A stretch of DNA of 64,000 nucleotides, taken from contig JAJAGP010000183.1 of assembly GCA_025084515.1 (NCBI GenBank), positions 310,001-374,000 on the forward strand. The letters are read 5' to 3'. Below are positions 38,001-53,600 of the stretch, one piece after another (the stretch's first letter is position 1; every line of letters begins with the position of its first letter). Position numbers and translations under genes: made by a program. Below the pieces are notes generated by a model. The model saw nothing but the letters and a program-made list of their open reading frames with translations, was not told the DNA's origin and made no database searches. Origin of the DNA: Ancistrus triradiatus. Lineage: Eukaryota; Chordata; Actinopteri; Siluriformes; Loricariidae.

Positions 38001-41000
38001 CCAGTCATTGCAGCTTCCTCAAAAGCACTGTTTAGAAATGAGCTGACAGTGGCTATGACAAGTAGCTGGCTTCCACCGCACCCCCCCATTTCTTGCCATG
38101 GGTTACAGAGAGACCTAGAGACCAAGATTGAGAGGGAAGGAGAAGATGGAGTAGCTAGCTTGATTAGATTTCCCACCAACTAGCTACAGGCTGTGTGCAT
38201 ATCCCTGGCTCCCTAGTGTGGGCTTCTGTTACTCCACCTCATCTGGCAAAATGAAGGCCAGGCTGATCCGGTGTCTCGGAGCACTGATGAAATGAGACCT
38301 CTTTTGTAGCGGTTAACCTCGCCATTTATGCATGCAAATCACCTTCTTAGCAGGCATTAGCACATGAAAGTGGCAGCGCGAAGCTTGCCTGCTCAGAACT
38401 GGTCACATTTTTGTATGATAAATGAAAAAAAAAACCTGCAGCCCCAGGAGGATGCTAGGAGTGACAGTAAGAGAATTCTGCTGTAGGTGTCTTTGAGCAT
38501 GTAACCTTTTCTGTTCACGTCCATGCTGGGAAAATGTTTCTGGTGGTTTTGTACTGGTTAGTAATGAGGATACAGTGGGGCAAAAAAGTATTTAGTCAGC
38601 CACTGATTGTGCACGTTCTCCTACTTAGAAAGATGAGAGAGGTCCGTAATTTTCATCATAGCTACCCTTCAACTATGAGAGACAAAATGAGAAAAACAAA
38701 TCCAGGAAATCACATTGTAGGATTTTTAAAGAATTTAATTGTAAATCATGGTGGAAAATAAGTATTTGGTCAATAACAAAAGTTCAACTCAGTACTTTGT
38801 AACATAACATTTGTTGGCAATGACAGAGGTCAAACGTTTCCTGTAAGTCTTCACCAGGTTTTTTGGCCCATTCCTCCATGCAGATCTCCTCTAGAGCAGT
38901 GATGTTTTGGGACAACATGGACTTTCAACTCCCTCCACACATTTTCTATGGAGTTGAGATCTTGAGACTACTGGTAGGCCACTGCAGGGACCTTGAAATG
39001 CTTTTTATGCCTTCGTTGCCAAGGCGGTGTGGTTTGGGATCTTGTCATGCTGGAAGATCCAGCATCGTTGCCATCTTCAATGCTCTCACAGATGGAAGGA
39101 GGTTTTGTTGGCTTAAAATCTACGATACATGGCCCCGTTGTCATTCTTTCTTCCCTTAACAAACACGGATCAGTCCTCCTGTTCCCTGTGCAGAAAAACA
39201 AGCCCCAAAGCATATGTTTTCCACCCCCATGTTCACAGAGGTATGATGTTTTCTTCCTTGGGATGCAACTCACATCTTCTTCCTCCAAACACAACCGTTA
39301 GTGAGTTTTTACCAAAGTTATATTTTGGTTCATCATCTGACCACATATATTCTCTCTCCAATCCGCTTCTGGATCATCCATATGCTCCTGCCAAACTCAG
39401 ACGGGTCCTGGACATTGCACTGTCTTAGCAGGGGGACACGCCTGGCACTAGCATGATCGAGTCCTCCTCGGCATAGTGTGGTTACTGATGGTAGCATTTG
39501 TTACGTTGGTCCCAGCTCTCTGCCGGTCATTCTCAGGTCCCCCCCTTTCCGTGTAGTTCTGGGGTTTTTGGTCACCGTTCTCATGATCACTTTACCCCAC
39601 GGGATGAGATCTTGCAATGGAGCCCCAATTGAGGGAGATTTATCAATGGTCTTGTATGGCTTCCATTTTCTTACAGTTGCTCCTACAGTTGATTTATTCA
39701 CACCAACCTACTTTCCTATTGTAGATTCACTCTTCCCAGTCTGGTGCAGGTCTACAATTTTCTTCCTGGTGTCCTTCGACAGCTCTTTGGTCTTGGCCAT
39801 GGTTGAGTTTGGAGTCTGACTGTTTGAGGCTGTGGACAGGTGTCTTTTATACAGATCACGAGGTCAAACAGGTGCCATTAATGCAGGTAACGAGTGGAGG
39901 ACAGAAGAGCTTCTTAAAGAAGAAGTTACAGGTCTGTGAGAGCCAGAAATCTTACTTGTTTGTGGGTGACCAAATACTTATTTTGGTCATACTACAATGT
40001 GATTTCCTGGATTTTTTTCTCATTTAGTCTCTCATAGTTGAAGTGTAGCTATGATGAAAATTACAGACCTCTCTCATCTTTCTAAGTAGGAGAACGTGCA
40101 CAATCAGTGGCTGACTAAATACTTTTTTGCCCCACTGTACCTTCTGAAAAAGAAAAGAGTTTGACTGCGTAGATCATAGCATAGCCTACCTTAAACATGC
40201 TTAAAATACTGAATATTAAACTACAGCTGGGCAAAATCATTAACACAGAGCTTATTTATAATGAAGTGTTGAATATCTCTTGTAATTGATTGAATAATGT
40301 ATTGAAAGTGAAAAACAAAACGATTATTGTTGCAACCGTGTCTTTTTCTCTCTGCATTTCCCAGCGCTTATCACTTGTCCGGGGAAAAAACGAAACTCAA
40401 AATTCAGAATGCAATTTCTTCTTAATGTGTATTTGTGTATTACGGATTCCATCATAAAGTCGAAATAATAATTGTAAATTGGACCATTGTAAAACAGACT
40501 ACCTCAGTGAATCAAAATTCTTGTAACTGCAACTCACATCTGCTCTGTTTTAAACTGACAACTTGTTAAATTATATGTACATAAACAATTCCTCAAACTT
40601 TGTAGGCACTTGGTAAATTTTTATTCAAAATTGTGAAAATACACAGATATCAAAATTCCAATATTTCCAATTACAGTACATGTCAATGTATGTCAGTGAT
40701 GCAATATTTGAGTAGCCAAAGGTTTCCTGGCTACCAAAAAATAAAAAAAACTACGCATGTAAATATGTGTCACTGTAATTATGTTGTCTAATACAGTTGC
40801 ATTTTTTGAACACCAGGGGGTGTAGTCATACGTCATGTTCCCATATGCATTTAAAACTCCTAATTTCATTTCATTGCAACACACTAAATATTGTATTTGT
40901 TTAATTCTTTTATACAAGAAAGGCATACATCATTGTGAAATCTTATTCTTCAGAAAAAAGGAATGTTTTCAATCGGTTATTTAATATATGGTGAATTTAC

Positions 41001-41629
41001 AATAGAGCATTTTGTTCAAGAAAACGTTCATCGTTTTGCATTGTTTACATTTCAGAAAAAAAAAATCTTAAAAATAAACCTACTAGACATGCATCACTAG
41101 TGGCTTGGTGGTAAGAGCCAGCTTCTGAAAACAGCAGCACCCGAGGGTTTGGGTTCAAATCCTGGATGAGCTTGCAGTGTGAAGGTTGGTTGGTGCCTTT
41201 GTGGAACCCTGTGATGGACCCTCTTCACGACCCCTTTTTATTATGTGTTTTTATTTATTTATTTCTATGACATTCACTCTCATGTTGTGTTTGTTTTGGC
41301 AATACAAATACCTAAAAAAGCAGACGTGACAGACCAGGAAAGAAAGAGATGTCCCTGGTGGATGTGAATGCATGGTGACAAGAGTCTGCTCTTACTCCAG
41401 GCAAGGTGGATCGTACCATGTTGGTTTCTCACAGAGAATGGAGCGGACCATCATCGTTAATCAGCCGTTTGAGCTCTAATCTAGCAGGACCTCTCAGCGG
41501 CCACACCATGTCATTAGCTTGACCTGTCACCGGTCTTCCCAATATCATTAAAGCAAATGGATCTCTGAGGGACTTATCCAGTTACATTCAGAGCCAGAAC
41601 TCGGCTTCGGCTCTTTTCCTCTTCGTTTG

Positions 41630-41660
<31 letters not shown>

Positions 41661-44600
41661 AGCCATTCAATCACTCGATCGTGTTGCAAGCTGAGACTGT
41701 GGGTTACAATCTCACTGTTTATGGGCTTTTAGAAAAGTGCAGGGTGGGACAAGCCCTCGAGTGGCCACGAGATAAAACCGAGCTATGGGTGCTATGACTT
41801 ATAAATGAGGGAAGATTGAGAGGCAGTTACCTTTTGTTGAGTTGGGTATTTGCACGCTACGACACTGGCAAGAAAGTGCTTCTTCTTTCTTCTATTTATT
41901 TATTTCGTTTAGTCCCTGATCCTTACAACAATCATTATTCATTTACCACAGTCTTACCAACGCCCTTCATCTTCTGCCCCGTCTCTGTTCCCTTTCAAGC
42001 TGCAGTCGTTCCTTCAGGCCAACGTCACCCAGGTGCACGTGGACGAGTGCGCGGCGGCAGACTGCAGCGGAGGCGGGGGCTGTGTGAACAGGTTAAGCGT
42101 GAGCGAGAGGCCGGCGGTGGTGGACTCAGACGGCATGGCTCTGGTGTCGGTGACGCTGGAGTCCACCGCTGTGTGCAGCTGCTCGGCGCGAGAACACCTG
42201 CACCAGGGCTGCTCGACCTATCCCAAGAACCCCTGCCATAATGGAGGAGTGTGTGTGGACACGCAAAGCGGATACAGGTTAGAAAGCACTCAAACCAATG
42301 ACATTAAGCAGTAACTTCTGCCGGCTGGGCCACACTGACACATTTGCAGCGAACGATACGTTTGTGTTGTCTTTGGTATTTAAATGAGCCCCCTTTAAAA
42401 GGTACATCTATGGCCAAATGGTCCTCCAAAAATATTAGTACTTGCCGTTACTCACTTTTCTGAGAAGGCTTTCTTACTAGATTTTGAACACGGCTGTCAG
42501 GTTGGGCTCGCTGCTGGCATTCCAGTTCATCTCAAAGGCGTTCGGAGCCAACGTCCCCATTATGATTGGCAAACCATATCTTTACGGACTTTGTTTGAAC
42601 GTGTCATTACACCTCAGTGTCACTGCTGGACTGAAGATAGTCCAGTATGCAGCAAATGTGCAACAACAGATGAGCTGGTGTCTCTGGCTTTACATCTACA
42701 AGGTGGAAACACACTTTTTAAAAACTGCTGTGTCGGATCCACTCATACCAGCACACCACACCCTAACGAACCACATCAGTATCGCTGCAGTGCTGAGAAT
42801 GATCCACCACCCAAACAGTACCTGATCGGTGGTGGTCCCTGTTAGAGAATCTCACGTAATTCCCAAAAGAGGTTTCTCGTTGCTGAGTCTGATATAATGA
42901 GAACTTTATTCCTACCTCTCTGTGACTGCGAATACCACAGCGAGACTTCAAGACAACAGAGATTGAGTTATTAACTACATTTTCATCCTGAATTAAAAAG
43001 AAAACCTTCTCTCCCAGGAATCACGACGCCTCCCTTCCACCCCTCTCGTCAAGTATTGTTATTCTGTGAGGAAAATCAATAGTCCTGCCAGGCCTTGGTA
43101 ATTGAATTGAATAGCAAGTAGAAGAAAATCTTGCCACACCTCATATTTGGGAGAAGTATCAGTGGTGAGAGGATTACGCTCGCCAGTATTGGATGGGCTC
43201 TAAAAATCTGGGAACTTCATTTGATCTTAATTCATCTGGCGCTCTCAAAGAGGCTGTTAGCATACGAAAGAGAACGTGGCTGGCTAACTATTTCAGGCTG
43301 TTTCATCATGTTGTTTCATCACACTGTGTGGAGACATAATGTAATGTTAGCACGTCGAGCCATTTTCTTAAATAGCGGTATACTCGCGTTAAGGGGCCAC
43401 GAGCAATCTTTCATCACAAGAACCCAGTAATGTCCTGATTTACAATACTAAAATCTCAATTAAAAGTACCGATTAGCATCCACCAAGGAATAGATTGCTC
43501 GAGAAGTTAGTGGGCAGCTTGAGGGTGATTAAACAAGGACTAGCCTAGTTAGGGAGGAATTAGGATTGAACTGTAATGTGGGGTTATTTAAAAGGTCTAG
43601 ATAAATAGCAGGTACCCCTCCCATTACACCCTGGAATGGCATTTGCTGTTATGGATAAATGTGGAGTCAGTGAGGCGGTGAAATGATTTACTAAAGGCAA
43701 ACGCAGAACAGCAAAAGTAATGAAAGGCAGATCTGACACTGAATGGGTTTTAGCGTGACGTGCCGGAGCTGGAAAAGGCTTTACACGGCAAACACCATGC
43801 AGGATATGAAATATCTGTCCTTTTTTATGCATTCTGCTTTTTTGGGGTTTTCATTTTCCGAACTTCATATGAAATTTCGTTTTGTGTTTTTTTGGATTAA
43901 GAAATCTATTTGCCGCATAACAAATGGGCATCACTTGGACAGTTATTGGTACTGGATTCATTTGTTGGACCTCCCTTCGGACCATCAGTTTTCTAAACCA
44001 ACTCCTACATGATACTTAATTTGAGTTTTAATACAGGTTTGCTGATGTGAATGTTAAGGCTAATGACAAAATATACACTGAAATGGCACCTTGTTGGAGA
44101 CACATCTAGTAGAGCATTGGCTCTCCTTGGGCCTTCAGAATGGCAGCAGTTTGTGAAGGCATGGATTCCTCTGGACGTTCTGTAGGAATGTTGGCCCATG
44201 CAGACAGCATAGCTCATTCTACCTCGATTAAGATCTGGGTAGAGGCCAGTTAAGCAAGGAAAACTTGCTCTCATGCTCATGGGACCAGTCCATGACTGTT
44301 GAACCCTTGTGGCAAGGTGCATTGTCCATCCACAGGTATCAGAGGATCAAGGATGTGCCATTACTCCACCTTCAGCACCCTGAACTGTTGATACCCGACA
44401 GCAAGGTTTCACTGATTTTGAGCCCACTGGTGTCTTTCCTTTCTGTTTCCCTTAGACAGCAATGGCACTCGAACTGGTGGTCTGCTGTTGTAACCCGTCT
44501 GTGCTAAGAAACGACAATTTGTATAATCTTGAATGGATGCATGAGAAAACCCAGTTTTTGCAGCGCTGGTGACTCGTCCGATGTCGCTCAGATTGTGCGA

Positions 44601-47600
44601 TTTTTCCTTTCTAACATGGATTCACAGTAAAACTGATCCACAGCAAACTTGCTGACTTGATTTTCTGCTTCAATTCGGGATCACATGTCTAATTTCCATA
44701 CAGGGAAGCTCCAAAGGGTTTCGTCATCTTGCACGCTGAGGAAATCTCTGTGTCTGTGTAGGAGGCATTCTGAAATGCTTCTTAACTCTAATTTTACCCT
44801 TCACTTCCCTTTTATCTGTAAGTGATGCACAGTTTGTGTTCGTCCTTTGTTTGTATTAGTTTCTGATCACGGGATGCTACTGGTTCAATATAGGCTTGGT
44901 GATTGCATGCCTGAGCAGGGGCTGATATAATAGCTTGCGAGTATGTACACTATATTTATTATTTATGAGTTACATAAAATTCACACATGACTGCAAACCC
45001 CCATTATGGTGTAATGACCATAAGTTGATTATTAGTGAAGCCTTTGGAGTTGTATTAGCACTGCGGAAACCTATTGTGTTATTTTCTAAAGCAAGTTCAT
45101 TTTCTTATTCTGGGCTGAAAATGACCAAAATGGACCAGTTTTCTGAAGAAACTGGCAGGTTCAAGTCTGCAATGCCAAGCTGCCTTTGTTGGGTTCTTAA
45201 GCAAAGCCCTTAACTCTGTTACTATGAACATACTTTGGATTGTATCAGTTTGGAGTCGCTTTGGATAAGGAAGACTCCCGTTATTACCCGCCTTAGCCTG
45301 GTCAGGGTCACGGGGTGGGAGGTACTAGCGAGGGACATAACCTATTCTGGAATTCGTTGAGCGCAGGCAGAGATACGACCCTGCAATCGGCGGCATTCAA
45401 TGGCAGGGTCCCATAGCAAGCCCAGCCTAGGGTTCAAACCAGCTGCTGGCTCGAATGTCAACTGCTTCTTGAAACACCTCTAAACGTGGAAAGAGTCAGT
45501 TTCTTCTCAGAGGTTTAATTAAAAGGAGAGAATAAAGCTGTGGATTTGAGAGCAGCTGGACACAGCAAGTGTGTAATGGGGATTGTGCTCGCATGCTTTG
45601 TATAACCAACCTGGTGCTAATCCAATTCTCACTCTACCTGTACCGAGTGGTTTTGGAGGAATTTGTTTTGTGGTACACACAAACAGAGCCAAGTCAATCC
45701 TGTGTCTGGCGCGTCTTGGACAGAGTGCCATTTAAATGCCGTACCAATCTTTTCTTACCTGCTTCAGTCTGAAATTACAAGCTTAAATAGGCACCAGTTG
45801 GCACTGGATTCTCGCAGGCTCTCCGTTATGTTGAGCATGGAGAAGGTAGCATGAACGACACATTTTTATAAGCTCAGGAACTGACTCAACTGATACCATG
45901 CCTCGCCAAAGGCGGGATACAACCCCGATTGGTTCTTCTCCTTAGTTTGCCTGTCTCGGGAGATGACAGTGCCAGGAAGGACCAAAAAGAGCCCAACACA
46001 CAAAGACCAAGTGTCTGACTGGAGAAACCAGGGGTTGTCTGTTTGTTGGTAGTTCCATCTCATCAGAGGTTTAGAAGTTGTAGGATCCACTCTGGGATAG
46101 CTCGGTTATTCAGTGGCTATTCGTGGCAGGAGCAAGGTTATAATGATACTAGTCAAACACACTAACACCGGGGGCAGTTTAGAGCGACCAATTAACTTTG
46201 GCACAGTGATTCCCAAAGTGGCTGGTGAAACGCTGTTGTGGGGGGGCAATGCAAGGTAAATGAATGAGGCATGTTCGAGCACTGCTTGTGTTACACAGTA
46301 AAAATTTCAGATACATAATGCATGTTGCTTGTAATAATTTCACTGCAAAGGTGATTTCTTCAGTAAGAAGTTTTGTATGAATTACATTGGGGTTTGGAAG
46401 CAATAGATGTCTACGTCTGTTGGGGTGTGGGTACATGTCTTTGATATGTGGAGTTCAAGGTTCAAAGCAGGGATCTCTAGGGTTGTGGTGCGTTAGGATC
46501 CTGTGAATAAGCATACATTAGAACACTGGGTTAAGAGGACAGTTAGCACAGTTTGGACATGATGTACATTGCTATATAGTCGTGATCAGAAATTTGAGGC
46601 CATTCCCAAATGGTTAGCCAAAATAAGTACTAATTTACTGCAATAAAAAACGAAACTCATGCACTCAGCAGATGCCGGTACCCACATCTCATTATAGCTC
46701 GACTAAGGGCCAAGGGCCTTGCCCAAGGGCAGCTTGGCAGAGCTGAGATTTGAACTTACAACCTGGTTATTAGTCTGGATTGTTCCCACTGAGTCACCTC
46801 TGTCCTTTAATTTATATAGTCAGTCTAATAGTCATGAAATGTGATCCTGTAATTCCCAAGGTCATAATAATTTCCATCATACTAATACATTGTCTGAACT
46901 GATCAACTTCTCAGTTGGAAAAAAATACACTATATAGACAAAAGTTTGTAGACACCCCAGCAACGCAGATCCAAAACATGGGTTTTGAGTCTGCCCCCAC
47001 CTTTGCTGCTACAACAGCCTTTGTTTTTTGTAAAAGGGCTTTAAACTAGATGTTGGAACATGACTGTGAGGTCGGCTTCTGATGTTGGACAATAAGCCCT
47101 TGCTTACTTTGGGCATTCCGGCGCATTTTCAAGGTTCTGTGCAAGTCAGCCAAGTTGGCGAACCAATCAAAGTTGGCAAACCAAGTCTCTATGGGCTTTA
47201 TTTAAGGACAGCAGGGCAGAAAGTGTCATATTGAGTCACAGGGGTATCAGTACAACCCATTCTAGTTCTACAACCCACTGCAGAGCTCAATAACTAGAAG
47301 GGGTGACTACAGACTTGTGTCTGTTTAGTGTATGCGAACATAACCGTACGTCAAGTGGCCTTCAAAAAATCGCACAGAGCTGGAAACGGACTGACATGAA
47401 TCCACAGTAAAACTAATTGTCTACAAAATGGAGGAAATTCAGTACTGTTGCTGCTCTCTCATTAGGAGTGGATTCCTGCTGCGATCACCATTTACAAAAG
47501 AACTGTTCACAAATCTCTCTAACTTGTTTTAGCGTCCCTGAACATAACTACTGCATGTGTATAGGCGCCCCTTCAGGGATCGTTTGACGCAAAAGGCTCT

Positions 47601-50600
47601 TTGAAGGGGGGAAAAACTCTTTGTGTAGCAACACCAAAGCCTCGATCCAGCTGTGAAGCTTGGGGAAGGGAGCGCCAAGGTTTTACAATACTTTGCTGCT
47701 TTAAGATTAGGACAGCTTGCACTCTTTTAGGGATTGACAAATGTTAATGGAGTCCAGAGCTTAACCCAGACTTTTAGGCAAACCCCTTACATTTTGTTTC
47801 TCATGGCTGATCTGGGATGGGCTGGCATCCCATCCAGGGCATGCTTTCATCTGTGCCCCATGTTCTCCAGAGATATGAGTCAGAATACCTGAGATATGAG
47901 TCTTCATTCATCTTCATTCATCTAAGGCAGCTCAGAGGACCAGTTGCATTTATTATAAACCCCAGGGCTGGGCTTAAAACTAATGAAATTCTCAGGATAA
48001 ACTCAGTTTTGACTCCTTTATTTGTTAATTAGCTTGAAGAGAAGGACCTGTGACAAACGTGATATGTAACTGAAGCGTGATTGAGAATCACCATAACGTC
48101 TCCTGAGCTATAAAAGACAAACTGAATTGTTCCTATAAGCTGGTCGCTCGTCATAGAGTGCAAATACATTACAATGCATAACACGTACAGTAACATGCTC
48201 TTTATTCTGCATGCAAGAAATGTAATTGAGATACACAGCAACACAGCCTGTAACAAAATATAGCACAGGATTTCTGCCCGTGCAGTCAGTCCTCACGTTA
48301 CTGCTTCCAGTAAACAAACATTTCGGAGTGGAATAGGCAAAACTGATGCAATTTTGACTGATAACCGAATTTTTTTCCCATCCCAGAGCAGCTTCCTGAT
48401 TAGATGACACTGTCTGATTAGTCCTTGTTGGCATTTTCTGAGGTTTCACAGAATGGCATCAGCCATCAGCCCACAAGCTCGAACAGCTAACAGGATAAAG
48501 CAGGAGCAGTGTGGAGTATCCAAAACCCAGTGGGGCACCCACTTCATCTGCCCTACATGCAGCACAGATGTCGGCCTACCAGAAAGAGATAACCAGACAA
48601 GGTCCATGTTAAGAGTTTTTATCTCAGTCATTTGAGAAGTTGAGATCTGTGGGCTGGACCTGAAAAGGAAACCCTAAAATGGCATTTGAGATTTAAAGAA
48701 CAGCCATGAGAGGGAAAGAGATTAACCCAGCTCTCAACGCAAGCCAACAAATTGCGTCCCTGGTGCTGTTTATGCAAGAAGGAAAGGAACAAATTGGGAA
48801 ATAAAGTAAGCCAGCAAAGAGGACAAAGATTCAATTTAGCCCAGCGTGATCAGTCAGAATGACAAAGTGGCCAAATATGATTTAGTTTGTCGATGCTTTG
48901 TCTAGAGAACAAGCTCTCTTTAATGCTTTCTAAATATCTCACACATTCATCGCCTTGAAGATCGGAGGTTTCGTGCCGATGACCCTGCTGTGTCCCCCAA
49001 GGCAAAGACTCGGCTAAGGAGCACGACACGATCTGATGCCTTGCTGGGTCTGGAGTCGATGCTGTGACATTTCGAACCTAATCTTTGAAACCCATGATCG
49101 TGCTCACCATAGTTGATGTTTATCAGGTGCAAGTGGAAGTGCAGAGATTAAAGGCTATTTGGCCGCTGGCCTGCTCAGTGTTGCTTGCTGTTATCGCAGA
49201 GGGCTTGGCTTTTTTTCTCCACACATCCTTCTTTCAAGTCTCAGTCTCTTTTTTATTAGGCAGTCTGGAATGGTTTGGATTCAGCTGCTCATTTTCCTCA
49301 CCAAAAGACCCATAACGTACCCAGGTACACATGCCCATAAGTGGATACAGTATGCAAGACTTTAACGTTGCTCATAGCTGTTGGAAACACACAGATGTTA
49401 GTATTATAGTACTGAAGCCATGAGGCCAAATATAATAATTAGTGCTAAAATAAGGTACAGTGCAAAAGTCTTAGGTCACCATTAGATCTATTGTTTTAGC
49501 AATGCCATAATGTCCATATATAAAATATTGTCAAAGATTGGGCCCTTCATAATACTCTTTTCTACTGCTCTTCATTCCAGTCTTTGTGAGCTTTAGCATA
49601 TCTTAGCCTTTTCACCCTGTTCCCCTTCCAAAAAAGTGGTTTCTTGGCTGCTACCTTTCCACAGTGAGCAATTGATTCTGTGTGCATGTGTCCTACAGTC
49701 CAGGTCTGATTCCTACCTTGAACAATGTGCTGCAGGTTAGTTCCTGCACCCCCCAACCCGATCTTGAACTGTGTTAAACTGGAATTGAAAGTATTGTAAA
49801 TAAAACCAGATATGACTCAATGGACAAAGTTATGTTGGGAACTTTTAATTTCTATTTAACCCTGATGTACAGCGTCACAAAGACGCAGTTCTTGTTTCTC
49901 TGCTTAACACCGAACAGATGTTGCCAAAGGGATATCTGTATTTTTATTCATGTTTATACTCCTACAGTTGGAGCTGAAGGGCTGCTTTTTTAACTGTTTG
50001 GCACAGTCCTGCATAATGAATTCGCTTTTTTTGGAGAGGGGTTTGACAGAGAATGATGTTATTGGCAGGAATCACATAAAGCCTCAATCTGCGTGAGATT
50101 ACTCATATTTATGTGAAATCGAGAGCATTTTAAGGCAAAATGCAGAGCAATATGGATCGACTGTATTGCTTTAAGTATCAGTTGAGCAGTTTAAAAGACT
50201 GTGTTATCTTTTCTGACTGTGTTGGCTTTTCTTATTATTGTTTGGGACCTAGTGAGATAAGATAAAGGGCTGTATGTTCTATACCAAATTGGACATAAGT
50301 TTATACAGGGAAGATAAAGAAATGCCTGCTGCTTTTATATCCCCTAAACCTCTGCAATGTCAAATGCAGAGCTAAGAACCGGCTCTGTCTGAGCAAGATG
50401 TATGCTGCATTACAGAGCAAAAACTATTATGTCCTATCTGGAGAGTTTAGGATCTGTTGGGCATTGCTGGTGGGATTTGTTGCAGGGTGAGGCGGGATGA
50501 TAGCCCCATTGATATTACTGCTAAAAAGATTATCTGCAGGAAATGAAGAACTGGAGACCAGCGAGACTACTGCACAATTTGTCCAAGATGTTAAAAGAAG

Positions 50601-53600
50601 GTCTGAAATAGAACAAACCTACTATTTGTCTAAATGTTGGTCTTATTTCCGTGGATCAGAATAGACATGTCTAATCTGGAACATTGATATACAGTGGGGC
50701 AAAAAAGTATTTAGTCAGCCACTGATTGTGCAAGCTCTCATACTTAGAAAGATGAGAGGTCTGTAATTTTCATCATAGGTACACTTCAACTATGAGAGAC
50801 AAAATTAGGGAAAAAAATCCAGGAACTCACATTGAGGATTTTTTTAATAATTTAATTGTAAATCATGGTGGCAAATAAGTATTTGGTCACCCACAAACAA
50901 GCAAGATTTCTGGCTCTCACAGACCTGTAACTTCTTCTTTAAGAAGCTCTTCTGTCCTCCACTTGTTACCTGTATTAATGGCACCTGTTTGCCCTCGTTA
51001 TCTGTATAAAAGACACCTGTCCACAGCCTCAAACAGTCAGACTCCAAACTCAACCATGGCCAAGACCAAAGAGCTGTTGAAGGACACCAGGAAGAAAATT
51101 GTAGACCTGAACCAGGCTGGGAAGAGTGAATCTACAATTGGCAAGCAGGTTGGTGTGAATAAATCAACTGTGGGAGCAATTGTAAGACATACAATACCAT
51201 TGATAATCTGCCTCGATCTGGGGCTCCACGCAAGATCTCATCATGTGGGGTCAAAATGGTCATAAGAACGATGAGCAAAAATCCCAGAACTACACGGAGA
51301 GACCTGATGAATGACCTGCAGAGAGCTGGGACCAACATAACAAGGCTACCATCAGTAACAGAGGGACTCAGATCCTGCAGTGCCTCCGTAAAAAGCATTT
51401 CAAGGTCCTGGAGTGGCCTAGCCAGTCTCCAGACCTCAACCCCATATAAAATGTGTGGAGGGAGTTGAAAGTCCGTGTTGCCCCAAAACATGGAGGAATG
51501 GGCCAAAATACCAGCTACAGTGTGTGCCAACCTGCTGAAGACTTACAGGAAACGTTTGACCTGTCACTGTTACAAAGTGTTGAGTTGAACTTTTGTTATT
51601 GACCAAATACTTATTTTCCACCATAATTTACAATTAAATTATTTAAAAATCCTACAATGTGATTTCCTGGATTTTTTTCTCATTTTGTCTCCCATAGCTG
51701 AAGTGTAGCTATGATGAAAATTACAGACCTCTCTCATCTTTCTAAGTAGGAGAACTTGCACAATCAGTGGCTGACTAAATACTTTTTTGCCCCACTGGGC
51801 TTCTGAGCTTAGCACAGCGTTATTGATTATATATGATTAGAATTTTGTGTTTAGGACATCATGTGTATTAAAATCAATGGCAGGTCGCAGTTAGTCAAGG
51901 AATATGCCGCTTGCCATTGAATCAGTGCTACTTAAGCTTAAAGGTTTAATGTCACACCATATGGACATACTGTATAAACCATCCGATTTCTGCTCATGAA
52001 GATTATGCAGTGAACAGCCTTCCAGACTTAATTCATTTAGTATCTGTTATTTGGCGTTGTATCATCAGCTAAAGTCAACAGGAAGGTGATTTTTGTGTTA
52101 AAATGAACCACCTAATTTGGAACTCATTTTGTAGAGGAAGTAGATGAGACTGCACAGCAACATCATTTTGAGGGCGCAATAAAAAAAAATGCCCTGACAG
52201 AACCAGCTTCGTTCATAAATGCTGTTTGGAGAGGCTACTAATCACCGCTGAGGCATCGCTTCCCTCATGTAGACCCTCCCGTTAGACATTTGTCTCGATG
52301 CAGGCGGACAGAATTATTTTATGATAAGCGATAAGTCTAGACACAGCCCTATTTTCAAACCATTCGAGGCAACTTCATGCTGATAGAAAGGCTACTCGTT
52401 ATAACCGAGATATTAAGAAGACCATCTCGGAATGCGCAACACGTCAAAGCTTGAAGCAGATGGGCTACGCCAGCAGGAGACCACACCAGGTGCTACTGCT
52501 GTCAATTAAGAATAATCAGCTGAGGCTACAATTTGCATGGGCTCACCAATATTGGCCAACCAAAGATTGGAAACCATTGACTGGTCTGATGAGTCTCGAT
52601 TTCTGCTCCGGCATTTTGAATGGTACAACCTGAAAGCATGGATCCATATTTTCAGACAATTTCGTGGATGCCTTAACACCAACTGAGCATCATTTAAAAC
52701 CACCAGCCTATGTGAGCGTTGTAAGTAATGAAAGTAGAGACCTCTGAGTCTAGAGTAAGTGCGGAGAGAGAGAGAAAATGAGATGACTCCTATTCTGCAG
52801 GCGCATTAATTTTCATTAGTCAGATTTGACTGAAGCACCAAAGATATCAACAAACCAAAATGTCAACAAGACCATTTACTAGTCACTTGTGATTCAGATG
52901 CATAGTCTGAACAAAGACATAAGCCTTCGAGCCACAGTTGTGATAAAGGAAAATAACAAGCAATAGGGTGGCCATTACTAGGCAACACCCCACAATATCC
53001 AGAGATCTCCTAGTGTGACAGGTACCATTATGTAATGAAAAACTGGTTATCGGCTACTGATGGTTCAGAGTCTCGTTACAGCACTGTACTGACGGAGCAA
53101 TAGCATACACACACCCATATACTCACTGATCACTTTATTAGGTACACCTCCATGTTTTCTATACTCATTGTCTATTTTATCAGCTCCACTCACCATATAG
53201 AAGCACTTTGTAGTTCTACAATTGCAGAATGCCCTCCATCTGTTTCTTTCCATAAATTTTTCGTCCAATTATTCTGTTCTCTGATGGTCAGGACCCACAC
53301 AGGACCACCATGTAACGTCAGAGACAGTAGCTCATCTGTTGCTGCACGGTTTGCATTAGTCAGTGTCACTGCTGGACTGTAAATGGTCCACCAACCAAAA
53401 ATCTCCAGCCACCAGCATCCTGTAGGCAGCGTCTCGTGAGCACTCATGAACGATTAGAGGATGACTAACACAATAAAGTAGATGGACAGTGAGTGAACAC
53501 AGTGTTTAAAAACTCCAGCAGCACTGCTGTGCCTGATCCAATCGTACCAGCTCAACAAACACTAACACGCATAAGTCTCACTGCAGTGCTGAGAATGATC

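Larger units (their letters stand above)
30270..41999 (+). other. Intron 7 (about 11.7 kb)
   Basis: Repeat-rich. It has SINE pieces at 30625-30700, 30925-31075 and 31168-31360, a dispersed repeat at 32575-33010 and a foldback repeat at 33484-33890. Two Tc1-like elements (34805-36268, 38573-40137) bracket a tandem SINE cluster (36872-37490). A MITE copy (40175-40505), a SINE (41096-41220) and a TC microsatellite (41631-41657) follow. 31420-32560 and 37570-38570 show no assignable feature. Confidence 0.75.

Noticed and set aside
41816..41999. The open frame upstream of the Fcc/EGF exon as part of the exon
   Set aside because: A good acceptor (CCCTTTCAAG) sits at 41999, and the phase with the preceding exon matches only if the exon starts at 42000. 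The upstream part reads as non-conserved sequence.
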